Part shown: piece by piece, positions 1 to 7,454 of the stretch
Numbering within the stretch: the stretch's first letter is position 1
How the letters are laid out: each line of letters opens with the position of its first letter
Source: Methylobacter sp.
Lineage (GTDB): Bacteria; Pseudomonadota; Gammaproteobacteria; Methylococcales; Methylomonadaceae
DNA length: 64,000 nucleotides
Direction: 5' to 3'
NCBI RefSeq assembly: GCF_023227905.1
Contig: NZ_JALOCF010000019.1
Span: forward strand, 1 to 64,000
Program-made: the position numbers and the translations under genes
The notes under the pieces: generated by a model
Told to the model about the DNA's origin: nothing
The model's database searches: none
What the model saw: the letters and a program-made list of their open reading frames with translations, nothing else

Positions 1-104
1 CAGAAGGCTTGATCTACGAGGCAAGGTTGATCCTTAAGGGTACGCCCAAGCTCTTTCTGTCTCAGTACCAGGGTAGCTAACCATGGCAGAAGTAAAGATA
101 CAAG

Positions 105-121
105 GGTACGCATTGCGTACC
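105..121. repeat. REP-like palindrome GGTACGC-N3-GCGTACC
   Basis: The unit reads GGTACGC, three central bases, GCGTACC. The same palindrome recurs at 149-165, 33654-33670 (last base diverged), 47651-47667 and 47693-47709, always between genes. This is the pattern of a dispersed REP-like family. Confidence 0.75.
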
Positions 122-148
122 TTTTGGAGATTGGTTTCCGTTGCAAAC

Positions 149-165
149 GGTACGCGATGCGTACC
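149..165. repeat. REP-like palindrome GGTACGC-N3-GCGTACC
   Basis: Second copy at the left edge, 27 bp after the first. The flanking GTTGCAAAC at 140-148 also precedes the copy at 33654, so the repeat unit is longer than the palindrome. Confidence 0.75.
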
Positions 166-222
166 CTTGATGAATGGTTAAGCACCGCCCAACAGTCATA
201 TCCCAACCGTTGGCGGCGGCTT

Positions 223-3126
223 TTACATTAGCTCCTCATCATCCAGCACTGGCGGACAACTGCAAAACACATGCCGGTCGCCATACACATTATCGATACG
301 CCCGACCGGCGGCCAGTACTTATCATCATGCTGATCGCTGTCCGGAAAAAAAGCCTGCTTTTTCGAATAAGGCAGCGTCCATTTTTCCAGCAACAAGCGA
401 TGAGTGTGCGGCGCATTACGCAACAGGTTGTTTTCGGTGTCGGCAGCACCGGTTTCTACGGCTTTGATTTCTTCACGAATAGAAATTAACGCGTCGCAAA
501 AGTGGTCAATCTCGGCTTTATCTTCGCTTTCGGTGGGTTCTATCATTAAGGTATCGGCAACCGGAAACGACACCGTCGGCGCATGAAAACCATAGTCAAT
601 CAGGCGTTTAGCGATGTCTTCAACGGTGACGTTGCTGGTCTTTTTAAAAGCATGACAGTCGATAATGCATTCATGCGCCACCCAGCCGTTTTGACCGGTA
701 TATAAAACAGGATAATAAGGCGCCAGCCGTTTGGCGATGTAATTGGCATTCAAGATTGCGGTCAAAGTAGCGCGTTTTAAACCGGCGGCCCCCATCATCG
801 CGATATACGCCCAGGAAATGGAGTAGATGCTAGCCGATCCCCAGGGAGCGGCAGCTACCGTGCCGATGGTGCCATGCTGGCCTTTGGCGGGATTGACGTC
901 TTTAACAACCGGGTGATCGGGCAGAAAAGGCGCCAGATGCGCGCCGACGCCTATCGGGCCAACGCCCGGCCCTCCTCCCCCATGCGGAATGCAGAAGGTT
1001 TTATGCAGATTAAGATGAGCCACATCGGCGCCGATCTTGCCGGGGCGGCTTAAACCTGCCAGCGCGTTAAAGTTGGCGCCGTCCAGATAAACCTGCCCGC
1101 CGTGCTGGTGGATCAGGTCGCAAATTTCCCGGAACGCCTGTTCAAACACCCCGTGCGTGGACGGATAAGTAATCATTAATGCAGCCAGCGTGTCGTGATA
1201 TTCGGCGGTTTTTGTGCGCAAGTCCTCAACGCTGACATTGCCGTTTTCATCGCAGGCCACGACCACGACTTTAAGCCCCGCCATTGTGGCACTGGCAGGG
1301 TTAGTGCCGTGCGCGGAAGCGGGTATCAGGCAGATGTTACGCTGTGCCTGGCCTCTGACTTCATGGTATTTGCGGATGACCAACAGGCCCGTGTATTCGC
1401 CTTGGGAACCGGCGTTGGGCTGCAATGAAAAAGCGTCAAAGCCGGTCAGGTCGCACAGCATGTCTTCCAGCTCGGCAAACAGCTGCTGGTAGCCGTGGGT
1501 TTGGTACAACGGCGCGAACGGGTGCAACCCGTTAAATTCAGGGTAGGAAATGGCCTGCATTTCCGTCGCGGCGTTCAGCTTCATCGTGCAGGAACCCAAC
1601 GGGATCATCGACCGGTCCAGCGCTATATCGCGCCGAGCAAGCCTGCGCATATAGCGCATCATTTCGGTTTCGGAATGATAGCGGTCGAAAACCGGATGTA
1701 GCAGGATTTGATCGTTACGGAGCAAGGCTTGCGGGATGCATTCTGCCACTGCGGCGTCCAGGCCATTGATGTTGGGAAGGTCGGTGTTGGCAGGCGCAAA
1801 AACCCGCCAGACACTCCTCAAATTTTCCCGCGTCGTGGTTTCGTCCAGCGAAATGCCGATATGGTCCGCATCGATAATGCGCAGGTTGATATTGGCTTCT
1901 GCGGCTTGCGCGGCGATGCGCTTCGCCCGGTTCGGGGTGCTGACAACCAGCGTATCGAAATAACAATCGCTCAGCACTTGATGGCCCAGCTGGGTGATTC
2001 CTGCGGCCAGAATTTGCGTGTAGCGATGCACCCGCCCTGCAATCAAACGCAAGCCTTCGGCGCCGTGGTAAATCGCATAAAATCCGGCGATCACCGCCAG
2101 CAGCACCTGCGAGGTGCAAATATTGCTGGTGGCCTTGTCCCGGCGGATATGCTGCTCGCGGGTTTGCAGCGCCATGCGCAGCGCAAGCTGTCCGTGGCTG
2201 TCTTTGGATACGCCGATAATACGGCCCGGAACCGAGCGCTTGTATTCATCCTTGGTGGCAAAATACGCAGCATGAGGGCCGCCATAGCCCATCGGCACGC
2301 CAAAACGCTGGGCTGAGCCGACCACAATATCGGCGCCGAACTCGGCGGGCGGTTTAAGCAACACCAGCGCCAGCAAATCGGCCGCGACCGTAACCAGCGC
2401 CGATTTGGCCTGGGCGATGGCGGTGACTTCGGTCAGGTCTCTTATTTCGCCTTTGCCGCCGGGATATTGCACCAGCAGCGCAAAAAAGTCGTATTGTTCC
2501 AGGTCGTGATAAGGGTCGGCGACGATAACTTCATAGCCTAGGGAGCGGGCGCGGGTCTTGATCACGGCGATAGTCTGCGGATGGCAGTCCTGATCCACGA
2601 CTATGCTGTTGGCAGCGCTCTTGGACAAGCGCCGCGACATGGTCATGGCTTCTGCGGCCGCGGTAGCCTCGTCCAGCAACGAGGCGTTGGCCAGCTCCAT
2701 GCCGGTCAAATCGATAATGACTTGCTGATAGTTGAGCAGCGCTTCCAGCCGCCCCTGGCTGACTTCGGCCTGATACGGTGTGTACGCCGTATACCAGCCT
2801 GGGTTTTCCAATACATTGCGTTTAATCACCGCCGGCATAGTGGTGTCGTAATAGCCCATGCCGATCATCGAGGTGAACACTTTATTACGTTCGCATATTT
2901 TACGCAGATGCTTGATTACTGCGCGTTCGCTGATCGTTTTGGTCAGCTTTAACGGTTCATGATTAAGGATATTGGCCGGAATGGCCTGTTCGATGATGTC
3001 GTCCAGTTCGCTTAAGCCCAGCTCTGCCAGCATAGCCTGGATTTGCTGCGGGCTGGGGCCGATGTGGCGGTTGATGAAATTACCGCGCATTTCCAATTGA
3101 GCCAAGTCGGAGCGGGATGTGGTCAT
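223..3126 (-). CDS. gcvP: Glycine dehydrogenase (P-protein of the glycine cleavage system)
   Basis: PLP-dependent glycine decarboxylase of the glycine cleavage system. It releases CO2 from glycine and passes the aminomethyl group to lipoylated H-protein. At 967 residues it is the full-length single-chain form, not the split GcvPA/GcvPB. The PLP lysine lies in LHKTFCIPHGG, about K709, followed by a glycine-rich loop. The N-terminus (FINRHIGPS) is typical. I start it at the ATG at 3126 because its Shine-Dalgarno (GGTGA) overlaps the gcvT stop codon four bases upstream; the frame can be extended to a TTG at 3156, but that would run into gcvT. It is cotranscribed with gcvT. No gcvH is present in the window. 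Confidence 0.97.
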   Translation of the reverse strand: MTTSRSDLAQLEMRGNFINRHIGPSPQQIQAMLAELGLSELDDIIEQAIPANILNHEPLKLTKTISERAVIKHLRKICERNKVFTSMIGMGYYDTTMPAVIKRNVLENPGWYTAYTPYQAEVSQGRLEALLNYQQVIIDLTGMELANASLLDEATAAAEAMTMSRRLSKSAANSIVVDQDCHPQTIAVIKTRARSLGYEVIVADPYHDLEQYDFFALLVQYPGGKGEIRDLTEVTAIAQAKSALVTVAADLLALVLLKPPAEFGADIVVGSAQRFGVPMGYGGPHAAYFATKDEYKRSVPGRIIGVSKDSHGQLALRMALQTREQHIRRDKATSNICTSQVLLAVIAGFYAIYHGAEGLRLIAGRVHRYTQILAAGITQLGHQVLSDCYFDTLVVSTPNRAKRIAAQAAEANINLRIIDADHIGISLDETTTRENLRSVWRVFAPANTDLPNINGLDAAVAECIPQALLRNDQILLHPVFDRYHSETEMMRYMRRLARRDIALDRSMIPLGSCTMKLNAATEMQAISYPEFNGLHPFAPLYQTHGYQQLFAELEDMLCDLTGFDAFSLQPNAGSQGEYTGLLVIRKYHEVRGQAQRNICLIPASAHGTNPASATMAGLKVVVVACDENGNVSVEDLRTKTAEYHDTLAALMITYPSTHGVFEQAFREICDLIHQHGGQVYLDGANFNALAGLSRPGKIGADVAHLNLHKTFCIPHGGGGPGVGPIGVGAHLAPFLPDHPVVKDVNPAKGQHGTIGTVAAAPWGSASIYSISWAYIAMMGAAGLKRATLTAILNANYIAKRLAPYYPVLYTGQNGWVAHECIIDCHAFKKTSNVTVEDIAKRLIDYGFHAPTVSFPVADTLMIEPTESEDKAEIDHFCDALISIREEIKAVETGAADTENNLLRNAPHTHRLLLEKWTLPYSKKQAFFPDSDQHDDKYWPPVGRIDNVYGDRHVFCSCPPVLDDEELM

Positions 3127-3130
3127 AATG

Positions 3131-4213
3131 TCACCGATGGTAGCGATGAGGGACAAAAGGCAACGGGGTCACCGTAACTGAAATCTGATGATCACGAACC
3201 ATTGTATATAAAGGACCGTCCAATTCAACGGTAAACGGCTCAAGCAACGCCATAGCAATCGGTCGCCCCAAACTGGGTGAAAAACTACCGCTGGTAACAT
3301 AGCCTACCGCGATGCCTTCACTGTTACAAATTATGCTGCCTTGCCGCACGGGTATTTTGCTATCGATCAGTAGCCCGACGCGGATTTTCTCCGGTCCGTA
3401 TTGCAACTGATCCCGAATTTTGTCGACGCCGGGAAACGGGTTATCTCCTTTTTTAACCAGCCACTGAAGACCGGCCTCTATCGGCGTGATCGACTCGTTA
3501 AGTTCATGACCGTACAAGCATAGCCCCGCTTCCAGTCGCAAAGTATCCCTGGCCGCCAAACCTATCGGTTCCACATCGTCTTCAGCCAGCAACAGGCGGG
3601 CAAGCCGTTCCGCATCCTGCTGGGCTGCCGAGATTTCAAAACCATCTTCGCCGGTATAACCGCTACGGCTAATGTTGCATTTTATGCCGTTGATGCTTGT
3701 GCCACAGGCTTGCATAAAGGAAAGTTCAACGGCTTTTTCTGAATATTTTCTCATGACCGATGCGGCGGCAGAACCTTGTAAGGCGAATAAAGCCTGGCCT
3801 GTCAACTCATTAAAACAGCACCGGTCGGATAAACGGTTATACAGGTAATTAAAGTCTTTGTCCTTGCAAGCGCCATTCACAACAATCATCAAACCCGTTT
3901 CGATGCGGGTAACGATTATGTCATCGATAATCCCGCCATCATTGTTAGTCAATACCGTGTATTTTTGTTCGCCGGGTTTAAGCCCGGAAATGTCGCTGGG
4001 TATCAGTTTCCCAAATTCATGAACCGCATCATCGCCTAGAATCAGAAACTGCCCCATGTGAGAAATATCAAAAAAACCGGCGTGACTGCGGCAGTGCAGA
4101 TGTTCGTACAACGTACCTTTACCGTATTGCATTGGCATAAGATAGCCGGCAAACGGCACCATCTTGGCGCCCAGTTCGAGATGCAGATTGTAAAGTGGCG
4201 TTTGTTTTAACAT
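3131..4213 (-). CDS. gcvT: Aminomethyltransferase (T-protein of the glycine cleavage system)
   Basis: The T-protein takes the aminomethyl group from the H-protein, releases ammonia and forms 5,10-methylene-tetrahydrofolate. At 360 residues it matches the usual family length. Family features are the N-terminal TPLYNLHLELGAKMVPFAGYLMPMQY region, the SRSGYTGEDGFEI segment and the C-terminal GYVTSGSFSPSLGRPIAMALL stretch. It is the first gene of a gcvT-gcvP operon on the minus strand. I looked for a tandem glycine riboswitch in the 250 bases upstream and saw none. Confidence 0.96.
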   Translation of the reverse strand: MLKQTPLYNLHLELGAKMVPFAGYLMPMQYGKGTLYEHLHCRSHAGFFDISHMGQFLILGDDAVHEFGKLIPSDISGLKPGEQKYTVLTNNDGGIIDDIIVTRIETGLMIVVNGACKDKDFNYLYNRLSDRCCFNELTGQALFALQGSAAASVMRKYSEKAVELSFMQACGTSINGIKCNISRSGYTGEDGFEISAAQQDAERLARLLLAEDDVEPIGLAARDTLRLEAGLCLYGHELNESITPIEAGLQWLVKKGDNPFPGVDKIRDQLQYGPEKIRVGLLIDSKIPVRQGSIICNSEGIAVGYVTSGSFSPSLGRPIAMALLEPFTVELDGPLYTMVRDHQISVTVTPLPFVPHRYHR

Positions 4214-4394
4214 AGGTATTTATCGTGGCTTGTGAGCAAACTTTAGTTTAACGATTGGTTCAGTCAATTTACCACGAAGAGCTTGAAGAAAAAACATAAC
4301 AACAATAGCAAATGGCTGACACGAATTACGAGCCAACATCCCAAGCTGCCCGCACCTTTCTTGTTTTAGTTTTTTAGATTAAAGCCATAGCTTG

Positions 4395-4400
4395 TATAAT
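4395..4400 (+). promoter_or_regulatory. Putative -10 box (TATAAT) for ychF
   Basis: A perfect TATAAT lies 65 bases before the ychF start. The best -35 candidate, TTTAGA at 4373-4378 with a 16-base spacer, is weak. The -10 box is inferred from sequence match and position only. Confidence 0.45.
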
Positions 4401-4465
4401 CCCCGCTTTGTTTCGGCTTGATATCTTGCTGCACTCATTTCTTATTTAAATTCTCAGAGAACTCT

Positions 4466-5557
4466 ATGGCGCTGTATTGTGGAATCGTCGGTTTACCCAA
4501 TGTGGGAAAATCAACCTTATTTAATGCATTAACCCGTGCGAAAATCGCGGCCGAAAATTATCCTTTTTGCACTATCGATCCTAATGTTGGCGTGGTTCCG
4601 GTGCCAGATCCCCGAATGGACAAGCTGGCGGAAATTGTAAAACCTGAGCGCACGCTGCCTACGACGATTGAGTTTGTAGACATCGCGGGACTTGTTGCGG
4701 GCGCATCCAAAGGCGAAGGCCTGGGCAACCAGTTTTTGGCTAACATCCGCGAGACGGATGCTATTGCCCATGTTGTGCGCTGCTTTCACGATGATAACGT
4801 CATCCATGTTGCCGGAAAAATCGATCCCCTCTCTGATATCGAAGTTATCAATACCGAATTGGCGCTGGCCGACATGGCTTCCGTCGAAAAAGCCCTGCTG
4901 CGCGCAAGCAAGGCAGCCCGAACCGGCAACAAGGACGAGCAGGCAAAAAAAGACGTGCTGGAAAAAGTTTTCAAGCAACTGGACTCCGGTGAACCTGCGC
5001 GAACCCTGCCGTTAACCGACGACGAAAAAGCCCTGATCAGAGATCTTTGCTTGATGACGATCAAACCGGCCATGTACATTGCCAATGTTCAGGATGACGG
5101 TTTCGAAAACAATCCGTTCCTGGATAAAGTGAAGGCACTGGCCGAAAAAGAAGGTGCCATGGTAGTGCCGATTTGCGCAGCCATAGAAGCGGAAATAGCC
5201 CAGCTGGATGAAGACGAAAAGAAAGAGTTCCTGGATGACCTTGGACTGGAAGAGCCCGGCCTGAACCGTGTCGTCAGAGCCGGCTATAAGCTGCTGAATC
5301 TGGCCACCTACTTTACCGCAGGCGTAAAAGAAGTCAGGGCCTGGACGATTCCGGTGGGCGCGACCGCTCCCCAGGCGGCTGGCGTGATTCACAGTGATTT
5401 TGAAAAAGGCTTTATCCGCGCCGAAGTTATCGCCTATCAGGACTTCATCGACTACAAAGGCGAACAAGGCGCCAAAGACGCCGGCAAATGGCGTCTTGAA
5501 GGCAAAGACTACATCGTTAAAGACGGCGACGTCGTGCATTTCAGATTCAACGTTTGA
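4466..5557 (+). CDS. ychF: Redox-regulated ATPase YchF (Obg-related, ribosome-binding)
   Basis: OLA1/YchF family P-loop protein, an Obg-related enzyme that prefers ATP to GTP and binds ribosomes. The P-loop is GLPNVGKST near the N-terminus, followed by the switch region and G3-like DIAGLV. The TGS domain is at the C-terminus, ending in KDGDVVHFRFNV. The length of 363 residues is the family norm when started at the ATG at 4466 (MALYCGIVG). The frame extends 16 codons further upstream, but that extension is not family-like and would overlap the promoter region. It is a single gene followed directly by a tRNA promoter. Confidence 0.96.
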   Translation: MALYCGIVGLPNVGKSTLFNALTRAKIAAENYPFCTIDPNVGVVPVPDPRMDKLAEIVKPERTLPTTIEFVDIAGLVAGASKGEGLGNQFLANIRETDAIAHVVRCFHDDNVIHVAGKIDPLSDIEVINTELALADMASVEKALLRASKAARTGNKDEQAKKDVLEKVFKQLDSGEPARTLPLTDDEKALIRDLCLMTIKPAMYIANVQDDGFENNPFLDKVKALAEKEGAMVVPICAAIEAEIAQLDEDEKKEFLDDLGLEEPGLNRVVRAGYKLLNLATYFTAGVKEVRAWTIPVGATAPQAAGVIHSDFEKGFIRAEVIAYQDFIDYKGEQGAKDAGKWRLEGKDYIVKDGDVVHFRFNV

Positions 5558-5582
5558 CAAAGCGCGAGCGGATATTTATAAT
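5554..5582 (+). promoter_or_regulatory. Consensus sigma-70 promoter of the tRNA gene
   Basis: Perfect -35 TTGACA (5554-5559), a 17-base spacer and perfect -10 TATAAT (5577-5582). The -35 box overlaps the stop codon of ychF. The predicted transcription start is about 20 bases before the mature tRNA. The -10 box sits inside a small inverted repeat, GAGCGGA...TCCGCTC. Confidence 0.8.
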
Positions 5583-5610
5583 TTCCGCTCTTTAAACGAC
5601 CTGTTTAAAT

Positions 5611-5687
5611 GGCGATATAGCTCAGTTGGTTAGAGCACGGGATTCATAACCCCGGGGTCGGTGGTTCAATTCCACCTATCGCCACCA
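5611..5687 (+). tRNA. tRNA-Met (CAT anticodon)
   Basis: A 77-base cloverleaf with encoded CCA. The acceptor stem is GGCGATA/TATCGCC, the D-arm starts TAGCTCAGTTGG, and the T-arm is GGTGG-TTCAATT-CCACC. The anticodon CAT is at 5645-5647. It is an elongator-type tRNA; a lysidine-modified tRNA-Ile2, which also has CAT, cannot be excluded by eye. The fifth anticodon-stem pair is an A-C mismatch. The 3' end faces the phage-like element, so this gene is the probable attachment site. Confidence 0.93.
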
Positions 5688-5696
5688 TCCAAATCA

Positions 5697-5727
5697 AGCA
5701 CTTAGGTGAATACCAAGTGCTTTTTTT
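5697..5727 (+). terminator. Rho-independent terminator after the tRNA
   Basis: The stem AGCACTT...AAGTGCT with extra GGT/ACC pairing is followed by a run of seven T. It begins about ten bases after the tRNA CCA end. Confidence 0.8.
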
Positions 5728-5892
5728 ATGCCTAAAATAAAAATTGTCCCAATTTTGTCCCATTCTAAAAAAAACACCCGCAATGCTTGCCGATTTTTCA
5801 GGCATATCAAAATGCAATCTATGCGACATTAATTACCAGTCTTGCATTTGTAGCAATCCCAAAAAGGGCAGTGTAAAAACTGCCCGTTATTA

Positions 5893-6234
5893 TCAATCAA
5901 TAGGATTGAGATTTTTAGCACCATTACAGTAATAATAATCAGCCAAAGTTGTTGTGTCCTCGCTTCCCCTAGCCCCCCACATGCCTGCTGAATATTGACT
6001 GTGATTTGATTTGTCAGTAATGACTACAGTATTTGCGTTGTATTTTGTAGCGCGCTGTTTGTGCCAGTCTAGACAGTCTTTACCTTCGGCGCTGCATGGT
6101 TCTTGCATCTTGTACACACAGGATTTATCAGGGACTTGGTTTTCGATTCTTACATATTGCCAGTTTGGGTATTTTAAATTTGTGCAGCCCGACGCTAACA
6201 GCACAGTGGCGACAATCATTACTTTATTTTTCAT
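5893..6234 (-). CDS. Small lipoprotein of the integrated element, unknown function
   Basis: A 113-residue protein with a short N-terminal hydrophobic segment and a lipobox (LLASGC, Cys17), so probably an acylated membrane lipoprotein. The mature part has further cysteines (KSCVYK, EPCSAEGKDC, YYYCNG) that could form disulfides. I do not recognise a family. It is the last gene of the minus-strand element, next to the tRNA, so it may be a lysogenic-conversion type cargo gene (inference). Confidence 0.65.
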   Translation of the reverse strand: MKNKVMIVATVLLASGCTNLKYPNWQYVRIENQVPDKSCVYKMQEPCSAEGKDCLDWHKQRATKYNANTVVITDKSNHSQYSAGMWGARGSEDTTTLADYYYCNGAKNLNPID

Positions 6235-6354
6235 TATTATTTTCTAGTTAAATTAATCAGCGCCCACAATACCCCAACATCAACAATCGCTCAAATTAAA
6301 ATAAGTACAAAAAAGCCGGTGATTAAACCGGCTGTAATTAGTATCGAATCGATA

Positions 6355-6531
6355 TTATTTTGCGTCCATTGCTCGAGTGATACGGATAACTCGTTCTCCT
6401 TGCTTCTCAAGCTCTGCGATTTCGGCGGCTTGCTCCGGTGTGCCGTTAAACCTAAATATGTGTATCGGTTTCGCCAGCTTGGGGGTTGCCAATACTTCCA
6501 GTGCCGTCAGTCGTGCTTTAAGGTTAGCCAT
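6355..6531 (-). CDS. Small coiled-coil protein, third of three tandem paralogues
   Basis: About 58 residues, started at MANLKARLTALE (6531). The opening heptad-like LKARLTALE is almost identical to that of the upstream gene. The C-terminal half (TPEQAAEIAELEKQGERVIRIT) has the same pattern of an acidic helix followed by a short beta-like strand. It overlaps the previous gene by eight bases, suggesting translational coupling. Function unknown; it probably oligomerises through the N-terminal helix. Confidence 0.55.
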   Translation of the reverse strand: MANLKARLTALEVLATPKLAKPIHIFRFNGTPEQAAEIAELEKQGERVIRITRAMDAK

Positions 6532-6748
6532 TGTCTGCGCTCCAATGAACGGCATCTGCGCCCGGCATAAACACGCCTAAGGTATTACTTTGGCTTTGAA
6601 ATATAAACACCATGCGCCCCTCTGCATGTGCCTCGTTTATCAGCTCCCATTCGTCCGGCGTTGGCATATCTTCAACCTCGATAGTGAACCATGCCTTCTT
6701 TGGTACAGCCGCTTCCAACGCCGTCAGTCGTGCTTTTAAATTGCTCAT
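6524..6748 (-). CDS. Small coiled-coil protein, second of three tandem paralogues
   Basis: 74 residues beginning MSNLKARLTALEAAVPKKA. The middle (PTPDEWELINEAHAEGRMVFIFQ) aligns by eye with TAEEQQQISQAEANGQHVVVF and PEQAAEIAELEKQGERVIRI in its neighbours. It carries a longer C-terminal tail than they do. It overlaps the upstream gene by four bases (ATGA). No known family recognised. Confidence 0.6.
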   Translation of the reverse strand: MSNLKARLTALEAAVPKKAWFTIEVEDMPTPDEWELINEAHAEGRMVFIFQSQSNTLGVFMPGADAVHWSADNG

Positions 6749-6936
6749 TCTTCAATCACTCCAGATTTTACGGTAAAGACGACAACATGTTGACCATTAG
6801 CCTCTGCTTGGCTTATCTGTTGCTGTTCTTCGGCTGTAGGGGCTGCACCTTTGCAATATATGATTATGCCGGGTTGCGGTGATGTGGCATCTTCGGCGGT
6901 GCGTTCAAGGATTGCTACTCTTTGCGATAGCCTCAT
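6745..6936 (-). CDS. Small coiled-coil protein, first of three tandem paralogues
   Basis: 63 residues beginning MRLSQRVAILERTAED. It shares the helix / acidic helix / short strand plan of the next two genes and is the most diverged in its first helix. Start and stop overlap both neighbours by four bases. The preceding DUF5681 protein ends in a similar helix (ELTQRIAALEGKA), so the N-terminal helix may be a common docking element. Function unknown. Confidence 0.6.
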   Translation of the reverse strand: MRLSQRVAILERTAEDATSPQPGIIIYCKGAAPTAEEQQQISQAEANGQHVVVFTVKSGVIEE

Positions 6937-7331
6937 GCTTTGCCCTCCAAAGCGGCAATTCTTTGGGTCAGTTCGTCAATTTCGATAATCTTAGACTGTG
7001 CCGCCAATGCGGTTATTAACTGGCTGCCAATATCAGGCGGTATCTGTCCGGCCATGGTTGCCCGGATAATCTCGCCGCCTTGTTCAGTCAATGAACCATT
7101 AACCGGCAAGGATAGAGGCATAGCTTGCGGCTTTAGTGCTGGACATACCCTATCAAGCAGAACCTTTGCCGCTGCTGTGTCCCCGCCTTTAGCCTGTTGT
7201 ATCAGTGTTAGGATTATTTCCGGCATAGCCTCGGCAATGGATTTTCTTAATAGGGTGGCGGGGGTTTTGTTCTTCGGCCTGCCTTTGGGGTTTCCGGTCT
7301 GTCCCGGCTTAAACTTTGTTGATTGCTTCAT
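6933..7331 (-). CDS. DUF5681 domain protein of the element
   Basis: 132 residues. The N-terminal FKPGQTGNPKGRPKNK matches the DUF5681 signature, a basic motif found in phage and island proteins that often lie near terminase genes. The middle is Ala/Leu-rich and helical, and the C-terminus ends in a short coiled-coil helix (IDELTQRIAALEG). It heads a chain of four overlapping small genes. No terminase is present beside it here, so a packaging role is not supported. Confidence 0.7.
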   Translation of the reverse strand: MKQSTKFKPGQTGNPKGRPKNKTPATLLRKSIAEAMPEIILTLIQQAKGGDTAAAKVLLDRVCPALKPQAMPLSLPVNGSLTEQGGEIIRATMAGQIPPDIGSQLITALAAQSKIIEIDELTQRIAALEGKA

Positions 7332-7386
7332 CTGATTGAATCCTGCTTATTTCAGGTTTTTTTCTTTAAAATGCCCATACCCCGCA

Positions 7387-7438
7387 CCAGCTAAACCCGC
7401 TAAAGTATCTAAAAGGGGTTTAGCTGGTTTAGCGGGTT
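7387..7438. repeat. Iteron-like 9-bp repeats (CCMGCTAAA)
   Basis: Two tandem forward units (CCAGCTAAA, CCCGCTAAA; 7387-7404) face two tandem reverse units (7419-7438). Two more forward CCCGCTAAA units occur at 8995-9012 inside the adjacent replication gene. They sit just downstream of the primase/helicase-like gene and could be replication-initiator sites or a hairpin terminator. Confidence 0.45.
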
Positions 7439-7454
7439 CAAGGTAGGCGTGTTT

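Larger units (their letters stand above)
1..222. other. Non-coding left edge with two GGTACGC palindromes
   Basis: This stretch lies downstream of the gcvP stop codon. I see no convincing gene in it. It holds two copies of a 17-bp palindromic repeat (105-121 and 149-165). The second copy is preceded by GTTGCAAAC, a context that recurs at 33646. Confidence 0.6.

Noticed and set aside
1708..2316. 202-codon open frame on the plus strand
   Set aside because: Fully antisense to gcvP with no ribosome site; a shadow frame of a real gene.
4214..4465. Glycine riboswitch upstream of gcvT
   Set aside because: I looked for the two-aptamer pattern on the minus strand and found no conserved core or expression-platform hairpin.
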